From: Peromyscus leucopus
Lineage: Eukaryota; Chordata; Mammalia; Rodentia; Cricetidae
Direction of reading: 5' to 3'
Length of the DNA: 64,000 nt
NCBI RefSeq assembly: GCF_004664715.2
Contig: NC_051072.1
Span: 930,001-994,000 of the forward strand
Shown: positions 48,540-60,519 of the stretch, one piece after another
How positions within the stretch are numbered: the stretch's first letter is position 1
Layout: each line of letters begins with the position of its first letter
The notes under the pieces: generated by a model
Told to the model about the DNA's origin: nothing
Database searches by the model: none
Seen by the model: only the letters and a program-made list of their open reading frames with translations
Translations under genes and position numbers: made by a program

Positions 48540-48690
48540 ATATATTTGCATATGGGAGGTTGTCCATTTGAGTGTAGGAGCTTCTGGAGTCCCGGAGAGA
48601 CTGGAGTTACCAGCAGCTGTGAGCTGGCTTCTTTGTAAGAACAACAAGTGTTCTTAACCACTGAGCCATCCCTCCTCCCTGAGCATGTGA
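48540..48690 (-). repeat. tRNA-derived SINE (B2/B4-like)
   Basis: The + strand ends with 'agtgttcttaaccactgagc' and 'catccctcc', the antisense of a B2-type head. The rest is diverged. Confidence 0.6.
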
Positions 48691-48897
48691 ATTTACAAGG
48701 GATACAGTTTTATCCATAAAAACTGAGTCTGTACAATTACATTTTTGCTCTAATAATCTCACTACCCACATTTTTCCTAGGACGTTTATGTCATATAAAA
48801 TTTGTTCTTCACAGTATGCTTTCCTCCACTAACCCTCAATGTAGAGGTGTTTGCTTCCCCTGTATTATGGGGTTTTGTTATTTTTAACTTAAAATTG

Positions 48898-49255
48898 TTA
48901 GTCTCCACCACAGCAGCAGCCTGCCTCTGCCGCCAAAGCAGCTATGTTACGTCATCATTTGTTGCCAGGTGCCTTTCACCGTCAGCTATGCGACATGTGA
49001 ACCCCTTAGAAGTGCTCGCTAGAACACAGCTCGCTCTCTTCTCGCTAGAACACAGCTTGCTCTCTCATCTCTTCTCTTGCTCTCCTCTTCCCTCTCTTTT
49101 CTCTCCTGCCTCTTCTTTCCTCGGCTGCCTCCTGCTTCATCTTGTCCGCCACCTCTCACATCCCCACTCCAACACAGCCTTTCGCTCTCCCCCTCCCCTA
49201 ACACGCCTCTCACACTAACTCTCTTGCACGTGGCACACCTTGGCGGGTACCCACT
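48898..49255. other. CpG-containing, pyrimidine-rich block
   Basis: Richer in CpG than its surroundings and strongly C/T-biased on the + strand from 49060 to 49220. A 26-bp direct duplication is centred on 'ctcgctagaacacagc' (49015 and 49041). It may be an LTR remnant. No exon or ORF with recognisable content. Confidence 0.5.
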
Positions 49256-49726
49256 TCACCTTTCTGTTTTCTTTATCCTTTCAAAAATACCATAATATTC
49301 TTTGGTAAGTAGTTCAAAAACTGCTAGAAAAAAAATGAATATGGAGATCAAGTGTAAACTCAATTATTCATGTCACCATTATTCCAAATATAAATAATAT
49401 AGTCTTGTAATTAAATTATAAAATAGTTATTCAGTGATGATTCTAGTTGACAATTTAAAAAATGTAATTTTTAAATGCATTAATGTCTTAAAGTAATTAT
49501 TGACTTATATTAGCCAGTGCTCTTCTGAGATACAGATCAGTAGGTTGTGTGCACATAAACATACATACATACATAAAAATATATATACAATTTTATTTTC
49601 AAAAATTGCCTCAGACATTTTGGGGAAATGAAAGGTATGAATCCTCAAGATAAATCAGATGAATGCACACAGAGAAACTGAGGTTGCATTCTCAAGTCTG
49701 AATGCAGTCTACAAGCAGAATTCTTT

Positions 49727-50339
49727 TGTGAGACCAAAATGAGCCATCTTAGAAATAAGACCAAATGCTTTCACCCAAAAACTAAGGCCTAAGATTTCCC
49801 CTTTTAGGAATAGGCCATTAGTTACTGAAACCAGTCAGTTCAGATTCCAGAAACCAGGAAGTATAAAAGTACAAAGTCACAAGGTAGTCAGGAGGTAATG
49901 GCTGCCAGACTATGGAATGTCCTCTCCCTGGCCCCCTAGGCAACTGCTTGACCATAGAATGTCCCAACCCTAGTTTCCATAGTGACTGTGTAATCACCAG
50001 ATGCCCCCATCTGGGGGCAGCCAATGAAAAATGGTGGTGGGCAACTACTTCCTTAGAAGGAAAACTGAATTGTGATTTCTGGAATTACTAGACACAAGCC
50101 AATCAGAATTTTACCCATACTAGAACCCCTAAATGATGTAACCTTGTGACTTTTCCCTTTAAAAACTGAGCTTGCAGACAGGTGGATGCTTCCTCCAGCC
50201 TCCACTGCATTGGATGTATTGGACGAAGTCCCTGCCTAGGCTTGAATTGCTTTTGGATATCCAGAATTAAACCTTGCTTTTGCATTCCGGCATGCTTGTC
50301 TTTGGTGGTCTCTCTGGGGGTCACGATCTGGGCACAACA
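49727..50339 (+). mobile_element. Solo LTR, class I (gammaretrovirus-like) type
   Basis: 613 bp from TGTGAGACC to GGGCACAACA, flanked by CTTT on both sides (49723-49726 and 50340-50343). A 4-bp duplication is typical of class I elements. Promoter-like 'cctttaaaaactgagc', polyadenylation-like 'gaattaaacc' and a T/G-rich 3' region 'gtctttggtggtctctctgg' follow in LTR order. No internal viral region is present. Confidence 0.85.
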
Positions 50340-50425
50340 CTTTCTTTCCTGGTGAATATCAGTCATTTCTCTTAATGCTGTCAGTGATCGGATGAGGCCT
50401 ACCTAGATTATGATTGATAACATAA

Positions 50426-50597
50426 TTTTTTTTTATTTTTTATTTTTTTTGGTTTTTCGAGACAGGGTTTCTCTGTGTAGCTTTGCGCCTTTCCTGGAAC
50501 TCGCTTTGGAGACCAGGCTGGCCTTGAACTCACAGAGATCCACCTGCCTCTGCCTCCTGAGTGCTGGGATTAAAGGCGTGCGCCACCACTGCCCAGC
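50426..50597 (-). repeat. Young B1 SINE with target duplication
   Basis: Antisense B1 with the variant 'tgtagctttgcgcctttcct' and a T-rich start. 'gataacataa' occurs on both sides (50416-50425 and 50598-50607). Confidence 0.96.
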
Positions 50598-50839
50598 GAT
50601 AACATAAATTATTAAGCCTACTGATTTAAATGTTAATATATTTAAAATCTCCACTGATTAGCATCTAGGCTGGTGTTTGATGAAATGCTGAGTTTTATGG
50701 CTAGCCACCCAGGAAACTAGGAAACTATTTAAGAGAGTCTTCGAAACTGTGATAAAGACGCTGAAGTGTAGCTCTTCACAGTTGATGATGACTTCTGGTA
50801 GGGGTAGAGGTTGGGGAAGAACTCGGGTTTCTTTTTTTC

Positions 50840-51695
50840 TCTTTTAATTTTTTTATTCATTTTACATACCAACCACAGTTTCCCCTCCCTCCTGTCTTAC
50901 TGCTCCCTCCTATCTGCCCCCCACGCCACCCTCATCCACTCCCCAGAAAGCATAGCCTCCCACGGGGAGTTAGTGAAGCCTGGCACATCAAGTTGGGGTA
51001 AAACAAAGCCTCCTGCTCCTGCATCAATGCTGAGCAAGGCATCCCACCATAAAGAATGGGCTCCAAAAATCCAGCTCATGCACCAGGGGTAGATCCTAGT
51101 CCCATTGCCAGGGACCCCATAAACAGATCAAGCCACACAACTGTCATCCACATGCAGAGGGTCTAGTTAGGTCCTATGTAGGCTCCCCAGCTGTTGATCC
51201 AGAGTCTAGAGTGGGATCCTATGTGCTCAGGTCAGCTGTCTCTGTAGGTGTCCCCATCATGATCTTGACCCCCTTGCTCATGTAATCCCTCCTCTCTCTC
51301 TCTCTCCAACTGGACTTCCAGAGCTTGGCCCAGGCTTGGCTGTGGATCTCTGCATCTGCTTCCCTCAGTTACTGGATGAAGGTTCTATGATGACAATTAG
51401 GGTATTCTCCAATATGATTACAGGAGAAGGCCTGTTCAGGCACCCTCACCACTATTGCTGAGGGACTCAGTGTCCTTTAAGGAGCTAGCGACTGGGAGTC
51501 TGACCATGCTCCAATAAATATACAGGCAACACAAATTGGAGTTGGTGATTTTGTTTGTTTGTTTGTTGGTTGGTTGGTTGGTTTTGGAGGTAGGGGAAGG
51601 GCACGAGGGTGGGATGGTGGACCTGGGAGGAATGAGAAGCAAATGTGATCGGGATGCAATGTATAACATTCAAAATAATTGATAAAAGTATTATG
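50840..51695. mobile_element. L1-derived segment, possibly 5'-inverted
   Basis: 51500-51695 reads as a sense-strand L1 3'UTR end: 'caggcaacacaaattggagt', then 'ggtggacctgggaggaatga' and 'ttgataaaagt'. The preceding 50840-51490 ('tcatgcaccaggggtagatc', 'tcttgacccccttgctcatg') also looks L1-derived but I believe it runs in the opposite sense. Orientation of that part is uncertain. Confidence 0.6.
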
Positions 51696-52502
51696 TTGTG
51701 GGAAAAAGATGATTGGGCTGAGATGAAAAATTGCTTATAAATTGCTAGTGTATTGCTAGAAGAATTTTTAGGACCATGCCAAGAAGGAAAAAGTGCAGGA
51801 AAATATTGGGGTTTGAAGGATGCATGCATACTGTTGTGATGTTCTGTTGGAGCCCTAAACTATGGACCATTCTGATTTCTGCAGAAGTTACCAAAAGGCA
51901 TATAGCATGCAGAGAAGCTTTATCTTCTAAATTAAGTTAATTTGACCGTTTTAGACAATTAAGGCCTCAGTGGCTAGCAAGGGCTTTAAAACCATTTGAT
52001 GACCTGTGAGCCACCAAGATATCCACCATGACGCTTCAAAACTTGCCCTTTCCAGTGTCTTGACCATTCAAAGCCAAGAGAAGAGGGTTTGTAAAAGATA
52101 GAGAATAGTCAAGAGGACACAGTGGTATCACAGTGTTGTACCTGGCAACTTTAAGTTACCGGTGACCCTAGGAAGAGACGCTCTTTCAGAAGGGTTAAAA
52201 GGTTCATAATAAATACTCCCCAATGTTTCCAAAGTGTAGCCAAACTAAGCCAAATTCATGTATTTAGTGTACACTACATGTCAGGTACTCTTAAATTGCT
52301 AAGGGATGTTCATTGGTAAACGAACAAATGTAATAAAACGACATATCAGATGGTGGCTGACTTTACTTTCCAATGAGAAAGTACAAAAAAAAAAAAAAAA
52401 CAAAGCAGACAATAACCAATGAAAAAATATAGACAGTAAATATGTAACAAAGCATGTTCAATAACAGTGTAAGGACAAGTATGATAAGCAAGAGAAAGCA
52501 TG

Positions 52503-52592
52503 TAAGTGAAGAAGCTGAAGAAAGAAAAAGAAGAAGAAAAGAGAGAGAGAGAAGAGAGAAGAAGCAGAGAGAGAGAGAGAGTAGAGATGAAA

Positions 52593-52671
<79 letters not shown>

Positions 52672-52725
52672 AAAGAAAGAAAAAAAAAAAGAAAGAAAGA
52701 GAAAAAAAAAGAGAGAGAGAGCACA
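52503..52725. repeat. Polypurine (GA)n/(A)n low-complexity tract
   Basis: GA-rich then nearly pure A for over 80 bp, then GAAA/GA. Long ORFs on both strands here are poly-Lys/poly-Phe artefacts. Confidence 0.98.
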
Positions 52726-53011
52726 AAAGTAGAGGGAACTGAGGAGGGCTTGGTAAGAGGAGACAGGAGTGCAATTCTGCATCCCGAAGGACCAACCACT
52801 CCTTTCTTTGGCAGAGTTGTTAAGTAGCGAAGGAGTGTATGACACTATGTGAAAATAATAAACACAGTTGAAGATCAAAAACGGAAAACAGTGAAGATGC
52901 CACCTATTTCATGTGAAACAAAAATCAGATCCGTCAGAACTGTTGATCACATTACCAGAAAGGAAAGGATAAAAGAAACTTTTAAACATTCGAAAACATT
53001 TTTTCTGAGGC

Positions 53012-53013
<2 letters not shown>

Positions 53014-53061
<48 letters not shown>

Positions 53062-53106
53062 ACAAACACACACACACACACACACTCACATACACACACA
53101 CTCACA
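53014..53106. repeat. (CA)n microsatellite, interrupted
   Basis: CA tract with scattered 'ata', 'aaa' and 'tca' interruptions. Confidence 0.97.
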
Positions 53107-53109
53107 TGC

Positions 53110-55880
53110 TCGCACCTCTTTTGTAGGGTACATTTCTATTGAGCAGGATCATAAATCCTAAACAAAAAGAACCTCTTCTTTGGCCCATGTAACTTGACAT
53201 TAAATGTGTTCCTTCTCTCTCTATGTGTTTGTGACCCACTCCGAAGAGCCCTGTGGCCTGAGGGTCCCTCAGCTGAGAGGCATCCTCAGTACATCAGTAT
53301 CTTCTGGGGCTTTTACATCTTGAAAAACTTGTAGAGCCCTTGACTAGTTCACAGGGCATGCACATCTACACCTGCTTTATAAGGCACCCTCATGCAAACA
53401 TAAATGCTAAGATTGACAGAAAAGGTATTCAGTTCTGGGGAACTTAAGCTGCCAAACATATTTTAATTATATTGGAACTCCATGGGATATTCCCTTCATA
53501 ATATACTGGTTTGGATTATTTTGTTAGATGTTACACAGTGCATCTAGTCAGTTACATATTAATAAAACTTTACTGGTCATCATCAAAGCCATTCTTTTTG
53601 ATAAGGAGGTGTTTATGAAATTCATGTTTCATGATGCTAGAAATGTATGTTTTGAGTTTTTATGTGTTAATATTATTGATGGTAGTTTTGGTTGATGGGA
53701 TGTCTAATTTTTTAAATATACTTCTAGACAAGTGTGAAATAGCCTGTGAAATATATAAACATGCCTGATCATAAATGGATTTCTCACCACTGCAGGTATA
53801 TGTTTCATGTTTATGTTATAGGCAAGGAACTAGAGCTGACAAAGTCACTTTCCTTCTCTGAGTGCTCAGATGTAGCCACAACAGCAGATGGAACACGAGT
53901 GTGAATTATGACTTACTGCTTTGCTACTGTGGGAAGAACTTAGCTGAAAGTCTGTGCTACCTAAGTATAGGGCCTATAAAACAGTGTTTCATTCTTCCTA
54001 AAAGACTGAGGAATGAAAAACATATCTAACTTTTAATCAAACTTGCAAAATAATATTTAATGAATCTTTAATCTTGTACTTATATCTGAGTTGTATTTTG
54101 AACACTTAAAGTCATCGCCAGAGTTAGTTGTATCATTTATAATGCTGAAATTTAAATATATAAGAAAATACGATTAATGTGAATAAAATAGTGAATGAAG
54201 TATCTGGAAATGTGACTTATTGTTGGATGAAACATGAGTTTGTCAGTCTTTGAACTATGACTTTAACCAATTGTGATCAGTAACTGAAGGATATAAAATT
54301 AGGGAGGTGACAGCATGTAGAGCTCTTACAAGCAATCAGAGTAGCTATAAACGTGGCTGTGGAAATAGTGAATGAGAAAGGATTTTGATATTTAGAACAG
54401 CTAAGTTAAAGATTTGGCTTGGTTCACTACAAATAACAGGCAAACAAATGCCAGACTTAAAACTGACAGCCATCATCTCCAAGTACCTTCACTTTGTCTC
54501 TGTTCAGACTTCACTGTGTCAGGAGTCCCTGAATATCAGTGAAACTGTCCTTGGTTTTGCTTGGGACACCCATGATCTGCCTTAGAAGTGAGGTCAAGAA
54601 AATAGCTATTGCCTGGGTGATTTTGACATTCAGAGGCTGTTGATAAGCCTCTAACTCTCATCTACTGCTATATTAAGCTCTAGGCTCTCATATCTTAGGT
54701 GGTCCAGCTTCTGTCCTCATGCCTTGGAATAACCAGTGTTGAGCCCAATGCTGACTCGTAGTGAATACAGAGTGTGGAGAAGACAGTTACACTCACCCCT
54801 GGAGTTTGGTGATTGTTTATTGTCACAATGTAGATCAGTGTTACACAGATTCCATTATGTCTAAGTAGAATAGTCATGCGGTACTCCAGTGTGCTTTGTT
54901 GTGTTACCCTGTTACAGTTTCCTTAGAGCACTCATATTTGTTTTACTTTCTTATCATCACCTCTGTCTGAATTTATGCACAGAATAAAACTTAACCAGCC
55001 CAGGCCCAAAGAATAATATCTACCATTTCTATTTGCAATTTATCAGAAACAAATAAATACTTCATTATGTTTATATGATTTTCAGGGTGACTGTGTATTA
55101 TTTAATAATGGTTTCACATTTAAAACATGAAAACATGAAATATTTAGCAGAACCATGTTATTAAAATAATTGATTTTGTAGAATGACTCTAGTACCTTAT
55201 AAGACACACTATATTAGGAAGTCACCCATCTGAACAGATAGACTCTTTATTACACTAAGCTCTTAAGACCCCATGAAAAGTTCACACAGAGAAAAGAATT
55301 GGGAATCTCTATCTATATAATAATAGAGTTATTATATTATCCAGTTTTTTAAATTCTTTACTTCATCATAAATTTCTCCTTCTTTTGGGTGTGTTTTTTC
55401 TTTTTCTTTTCTATTAGTTCTTTGGGAGTATTTTGACCAAAAATATTTTGGAAACACAAATTGATCTTGAAGATTTGCTTTTCAAAAAAAAAAAAAAAAA
55501 AAAAAGACCAAAAGTTGAGTGGACATTCACATTATTTTAAGTTACTACAAATTTTTTTTAATTTTCACAAGAAATTTAGTAATATTGAATTAAAAAGTCG
55601 CTGTGAAAGAAACAGAAGAGAAGAATTCAAGGGGTAACTGACATCTTTACTACTCATAGGATTAGCAAGACCTGAGACAAGTCTACAGGGTTTATGCCAT
55701 TCATGGTGACAGATGAGCAGTTTTGGTGGGAAATGATAAGAAGGATGCGGAGGAAGAATGGAGTCCTTAATCACCAGCATGCAGTAATTTGATTAGTCTT
55801 AATTTGAGTTTAAGATATACAAATAGATTATCTAAAATAATCTGCATAAATTTAGTACTGGGTAATGGAACAATGAAATA
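53110..55880. other. Intergenic, nothing recognised
   Basis: AT-rich, no supported gene or RNA gene. It contains an A tract at 55483-55505, possibly the tail of an old retroposon. Confidence 0.5.
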
Positions 55881-55884
55881 AATA

Positions 55885-56300
55885 GTGTGGTGGTTAATAC
55901 TGTCAACTTGACAGGGTCTGGAATCACCTCAGACACACACCTTCAGGCTTGGTTATGAGAGAGATAGCTGATGCTCGTCAGATTACGTTACTCTCCAGGT
56001 TTTGCCTGCGAGAGGTTATCTAGATTATAGGTTAATTGACTGTGAATATGTACAGCATCCTTCTGCGGGTTGGGTTCCTGCACATAATAAAAAGGGAAAT
56101 GCTGAGCACAGACACAATCTCTTTCTACTGTCCTGGAACTGTGGATTGTGATTTCTGCTAGACCAAATTTTTGTTTTGCTGTGTTTGGTTCTCTGTGTCA
56201 TCCTCACCCGATGGGCTCTGTCCTCTGGAGGCTCTACAACAAAACCATCCACCCTTCTCAAGCTTCTCTGTCCGGTATATTGTCACAGCCATGAGACAAG
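55885..56300 (+). repeat. Interspersed repeat, same type as 7160-7556
   Basis: Reads 'gtggtggttaatactgtcaa', 'ggaatcacctcagacacaca', 'agattataggttaattgact', 'gtcctggaactgtggattgt'. Confidence 0.6.
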
Positions 56301-57750
56301 TAGCAAATACAAGTAGCAAGAAAGAAATATTGAAGAAAACTAGGCAATGGCAATATAATTTTTAAAGCTAATAAATAGAAGTTTATGATTTTTGAAATGG
56401 CCCTTGAAAACGTCATCATCAAAATGAGAGATAAAATTCTAGGTAATAGAAATTTGTTTTAAATCTAAAATAATATTGTGTAGCACTTAATATGATATAT
56501 TAGCTCTTAGCATGCTTGTCTACGTCTGTGATATAAGAGAAAAATCAGGGTGTGGAGTCAGGATGCAAGCCCTTCAGCTCCTTCAAGAGATGGTAGAGAA
56601 TACTGATTGGAAGCATGCATGAGAACCGGGAAGCAGACCACACCACACTGAAAACACTCCCCAACACGCAATTCAGCGGCTGTGACTTGGCATGCACCCT
56701 GACTTTCCCAACCATAATGGACAGAATAATGGAAGTCTGTAACCCACAAGAGCTGTATGATAAGTCATCTTGTAAACAAGTATTGGAAGAGCTCTTAGTA
56801 TGCAGAGAACTCTGTCCAGTGCACTAACAACATGTTATATATTTTTAATTATGCTTTTTTTTCACATTTTACCCCTCCCCTAAAATGTAGACTAAATAAA
56901 ATTAACGGTATTTATAAGACACTTCAGTCATTATTTTAACTCTGAGATATTAGAAAATCCCCTATTTTAGGTCTACAGGCATTAAGGGGCACTCCTAACA
57001 TGAATGATATAAACTATGTCCACTCATCCTGAGCTGATGATAGTTTCAATACTCAGGCATCTGCTGACTTCCTTGTCTCTCCTAGGCCCCCAGGCCTAGG
57101 CATTTATAAGTCCCTTCTATTCTGTGTTCTATGTATTCATCTATTAGCCTGTAAGACCTTTATTTGAAACAATTGTTCTCAGAGCTCATGATATGTTAGA
57201 GTGGCTTATTATATCAAAACCATAAAAATATGATTTGTGTGTGTTTAAAATACATTGATCAGTATATATTTTTCATTAATACATATATTAATTTAACCTA
57301 TATAGGAGCATTATCTTAAATGCTTATAAAAGACTTGCTATATATGATAGTAAGTCAATTCTTACTTACTGCTAACATTTCTCATGGAAAAGTATTTCAT
57401 AGCCTAAAGGCAATGAAAAAACAAGTTTTTAAAAAAGTATTTTTTTGATATTACACAATTTCCTTCTCTTTCCTTTTTCTGTACCCTTCCATATATTTCC
57501 CCCTTGCTCTTTTGCCAAATCATGGCCTTTTTTTCTTTAATTTAATTTCTTTAGTTACACACACAAATACATACATATGCACACTATATATATGTTATAT
57601 ATATCTCCATATATTATATATATATATATATTCCTAAATGCATATGCTCAGTCTATATAATATTGAATGCATATTTTTTCAGGGCTGACCATTTGGTGTT
57701 GGAGAACCAATCAGTGTGCTAATCCCTTGGAAGATTGTTACTCAGCATTC
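56300..57750. other. Intergenic, nothing recognised
   Basis: AT-rich, with TA-rich low complexity at about 57580-57632. No supported gene. Confidence 0.5.
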
Positions 57751-57759
57751 CTTATTGCC

Positions 57760-58224
57760 TATGGTGATATTTTAATTGTACTGAAATGTGATTTTATTTG
57801 TATGTTAATAAATAAAGTTGCCTGGGGGTCAGAGCTAATAGTAAGCCATAGCAGAGCTGGGCGTTTGTGGCACACACCTTTAATTCCAGCACTTGGTAGT
57901 CAGAGCTAGGTAGATCTCTGTGTGGTCAAGGATACAGCCAGCATTGGAGACACATGCCTTTAATCTCAATACCATGGAAGACCTGGAGGGCTGTACATAC
58001 AGGCAGTGACGAGGCAGTCATGTGGTTGGGTTTACAACCAATAAGAAAGTAGAACAGAAAGACTATATAAAGACAAACAGACAGGAAGTAGGTCTCTTTC
58101 GTAGAGGTCTCTTGGCTGAAGAGGCTAGCTGCAGCAGGCGGGTAAGGCTCTTAGCTCTGATCTCTTGGCTTCTTTGCATTGGTTCTGTGTTTCTTATTTA
58201 ATAAGATGGTTGGTTACATCTACA
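57760..58224 (+). mobile_element. LTR with 6-bp target duplication and internal B1-like sequence
   Basis: 465 bp from TATGGTGATATT (first G mutated) to GTTACATCTACA, flanked by ATTGCC (57754-57759 and 58225-58230). It contains 'gttaataaataaagttgcct', a B1-like part ('ggcacacacctttaattcca'), 'acacatgcctttaatctcaa', a TATA-like 'gactatataaagac' and 'gggtaaggctcttagctctg'. Class II (ERVK-like) by duplication size. Confidence 0.82.
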
Positions 58225-58239
58225 ATTGCCTGTAGTTTT

Positions 58240-59160
58240 TTGTGTAGGGTTGAGGTTGCCTGGGGTCTCAACATCCATCCATGTTAGCATCTCTATTGGT
58301 ACTGTTATTGTTTAACTCTTGCTTAGACAGTTATGTTGGTGAAATTCTGAGGCGACACAATCTCACAGCAAACTCCCTGATTCTTTGGCTCTTAAAATCA
58401 TTCTAATCTTTACACAATGTTCCCTGTGACGTAGGTGTGGGAATGTTTTGTAGTTGCAACCATTAGGACTGGACCCCATAACTGTTCATTTTAATTGGTT
58501 GTGGCTTTCTGTAATGGTCTCCAACTGTTGCAAAGAGAAGTTTCTTTGATGAGGCGAGAGGACTATACTAACCTGTGAGTGTAAGGACAAATATTTAGAA
58601 TGTACTTAGGGATTATGCTGGTTTGGTAAAGTGGTGGTTGTAGGTTCTCCTACAAGATCCAGACTTTACTAGCCCTGGATAGTTGGATAGGTTCTGGTGC
58701 CAGCATGATTTCCCTCTTATTGAGTGGGTCTTAAGCCATGTTCATTGCTGCTCTACAATAATTAGGCAATGGACACAACCTGTGTTATGAGGAGCCCTCC
58801 AGACATGACCACTCCGATACAGTCTACAGCTGATTGAAGGTCTTTATCTTAACTGGCTAGGACTATATTCAGGTATTTGGACCTAGATGTAGAACCTGTC
58901 CAGAGAACAGGGATTTTGAAGGCAGAAACCACATCCTAGCATCTTGCTAGGCAGACACAGGGAGAACCTCTACAATCAATCAATTTAACAGAAGCTAAGA
59001 GAAGTGGTTTGTGGGATGGGGAGGTTTGCACAAGCAGGCTGTTTAATAGAAGCTAAGTTACTTAGGGCATCTTGACCTTGGGTTCCTAGAGTAAAGTTGG
59101 TAATTTTCCATGAGATTCTCCACAAAGGAGATCAAATTTAGCTAAACCTGAAATGGTCTC
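58240..59160 (-). mobile_element. L1-derived fragment
   Basis: 'gtctccaactgttgcaaaga' with 'gaagtttctttgatgagg' (about 58525) is antisense rodent L1 sequence. The rest is too diverged for firm boundaries. Confidence 0.5.
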
Positions 59161-59169
59161 ATCAAGATT

Positions 59170-59520
59170 ACAAGATGGAGGAACCTCTCCACTGTTCTTC
59201 TCTGTCACTCCTAAATATCCTTCAACTGACAAATGGATAATGAAAATGAGGTCCATATACAGCTGAAGAAAAAATGAAATAATAAAATTTACAGGTAAAA
59301 GGATGGAACTAGGAAAGATCCAATGGAGTACAGCAATTCAGACCCAGAAAGACAAACGTCACATGTTTTCTCTCATCTGAAGCTCCTAGCTCCAAATCTT
59401 CAGATGTGAGTACATATCTTGTAATAACTGCAGAAACCAGGAAAGTAAAAATGGAGTATTGCTGAGCAATACAGAAGAGAATAGCAGGAATCCAGGAAAT
59501 GGGAAAAATGGGGTAGGGCT
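59170..59520 (+). mobile_element. L1 ORF2 3'-end fragment
   Basis: 'tccttcaactgacaaatgga' and 'aggatggaactaggaaagat' with 'cagacccagaaagacaaac' match the sense L1 ORF2 end. Frames are broken. Confidence 0.65.
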
Positions 59521-59629
59521 CTAATTAGGGAGTTGGGAGAGAAGCACAGAATGAGGGCACAATAATAGGATGTTTGAAAAGGTCATGAGGAATCCATTGT
59601 TAACTATATACCTAATATATGTACAACAG

Positions 59630-59790
59630 GCCAGGTACAGTGGTGCATGCATACCTTTAATTCCAACACTTGAACAGAGGCAGACAGATCTCTGTGAGCT
59701 TAGAGCTAGGCTATTCTAATGTAGAGCATTTCAGGGTAGCCAGGGCTACATAGAGAGATTCTGTCTTGTAATAAACAAAATAAAACTATA
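59630..59790 (+). repeat. B1 SINE
   Basis: Sense B1: 'ggccaggtacagtggtgcat', 'ctttaattccaacacttg', 'gggtagccagggctacatag', and an A-rich tail. Confidence 0.88.
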
Positions 59791-60288
59791 ATACATGTAA
59801 GTCATGTATTTCATTAAAACCATGTATGTGTTTAAATGAAATTTTCTCATTGGGGCTAACAAGCTCCCTCTAAGAGCCAAACAAACGCTGTCTAATAAAA
59901 ATTCCAACAGCAGGCATGAGAAGTCCTCTTTTGAGTTGTTGGTCAGGGTTGTCTAAGAGACTCATCAAATACTGCAAACTATTGCTATTGCCCTTGGTTG
60001 CTTCTGAGAGGTGGAAGGTGAATCATTATTGCTGAGGATACCATGTCCCTGAGTTGGAACTTACTTAAAGATCCCCTCCCTAATGACTAGGTACTATGCA
60101 AACTTCCAAAGGAGGGAATCAATTATGACAACCACCAATTATGACAGCTCTGAACTATAGCAATGACCAACAGGAAAAATAACCCTAAGGGTGAAGTAGT
60201 GGCACTCATACTTTGGCAGAAAATAATGTTTTTAATAGCCCTTAGATTTTTCATGGCTACTTATTATGACACACGCACACCCTCACAC

Positions 60289-60290
<2 letters not shown>

Positions 60291-60342
<52 letters not shown>

Positions 60343-60363
60343 AAATTATATATATATATATAT
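60291..60363. repeat. (CTAT)n then (TA)n simple repeat
   Basis: CTAT tetranucleotides to about 60343, then TA dinucleotides, abutting a B1. Confidence 0.97.
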
Positions 60364-60365
60364 AA

Positions 60366-60510
60366 ATTTTTTGAGTCAGGGTTCCTCTGTGTGGCCCTGG
60401 CTGTCCTGGAACTTGCTCTGTTGATCAGACTGGCCTCAAACTCAGAGATCCACCTACCTCTGCCTCTCAAGTGCTGGGATTAAAGCATGCACTACCACTG
60501 CCTGACATTA
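60366..60510 (-). repeat. B1 SINE
   Basis: Antisense B1: 'ttgagtcagggttcctctgt', 'ggctgtcctggaacttgctc', 'agtgctgggattaaagcatg'. Confidence 0.92.
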
Positions 60511-60519
60511 AGATATATT

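Noticed and set aside
52346..52878. Long ORFs rich in Phe, Lys or Glu
   Set aside because: They are translations of a poly-A/GA tract and its complement.
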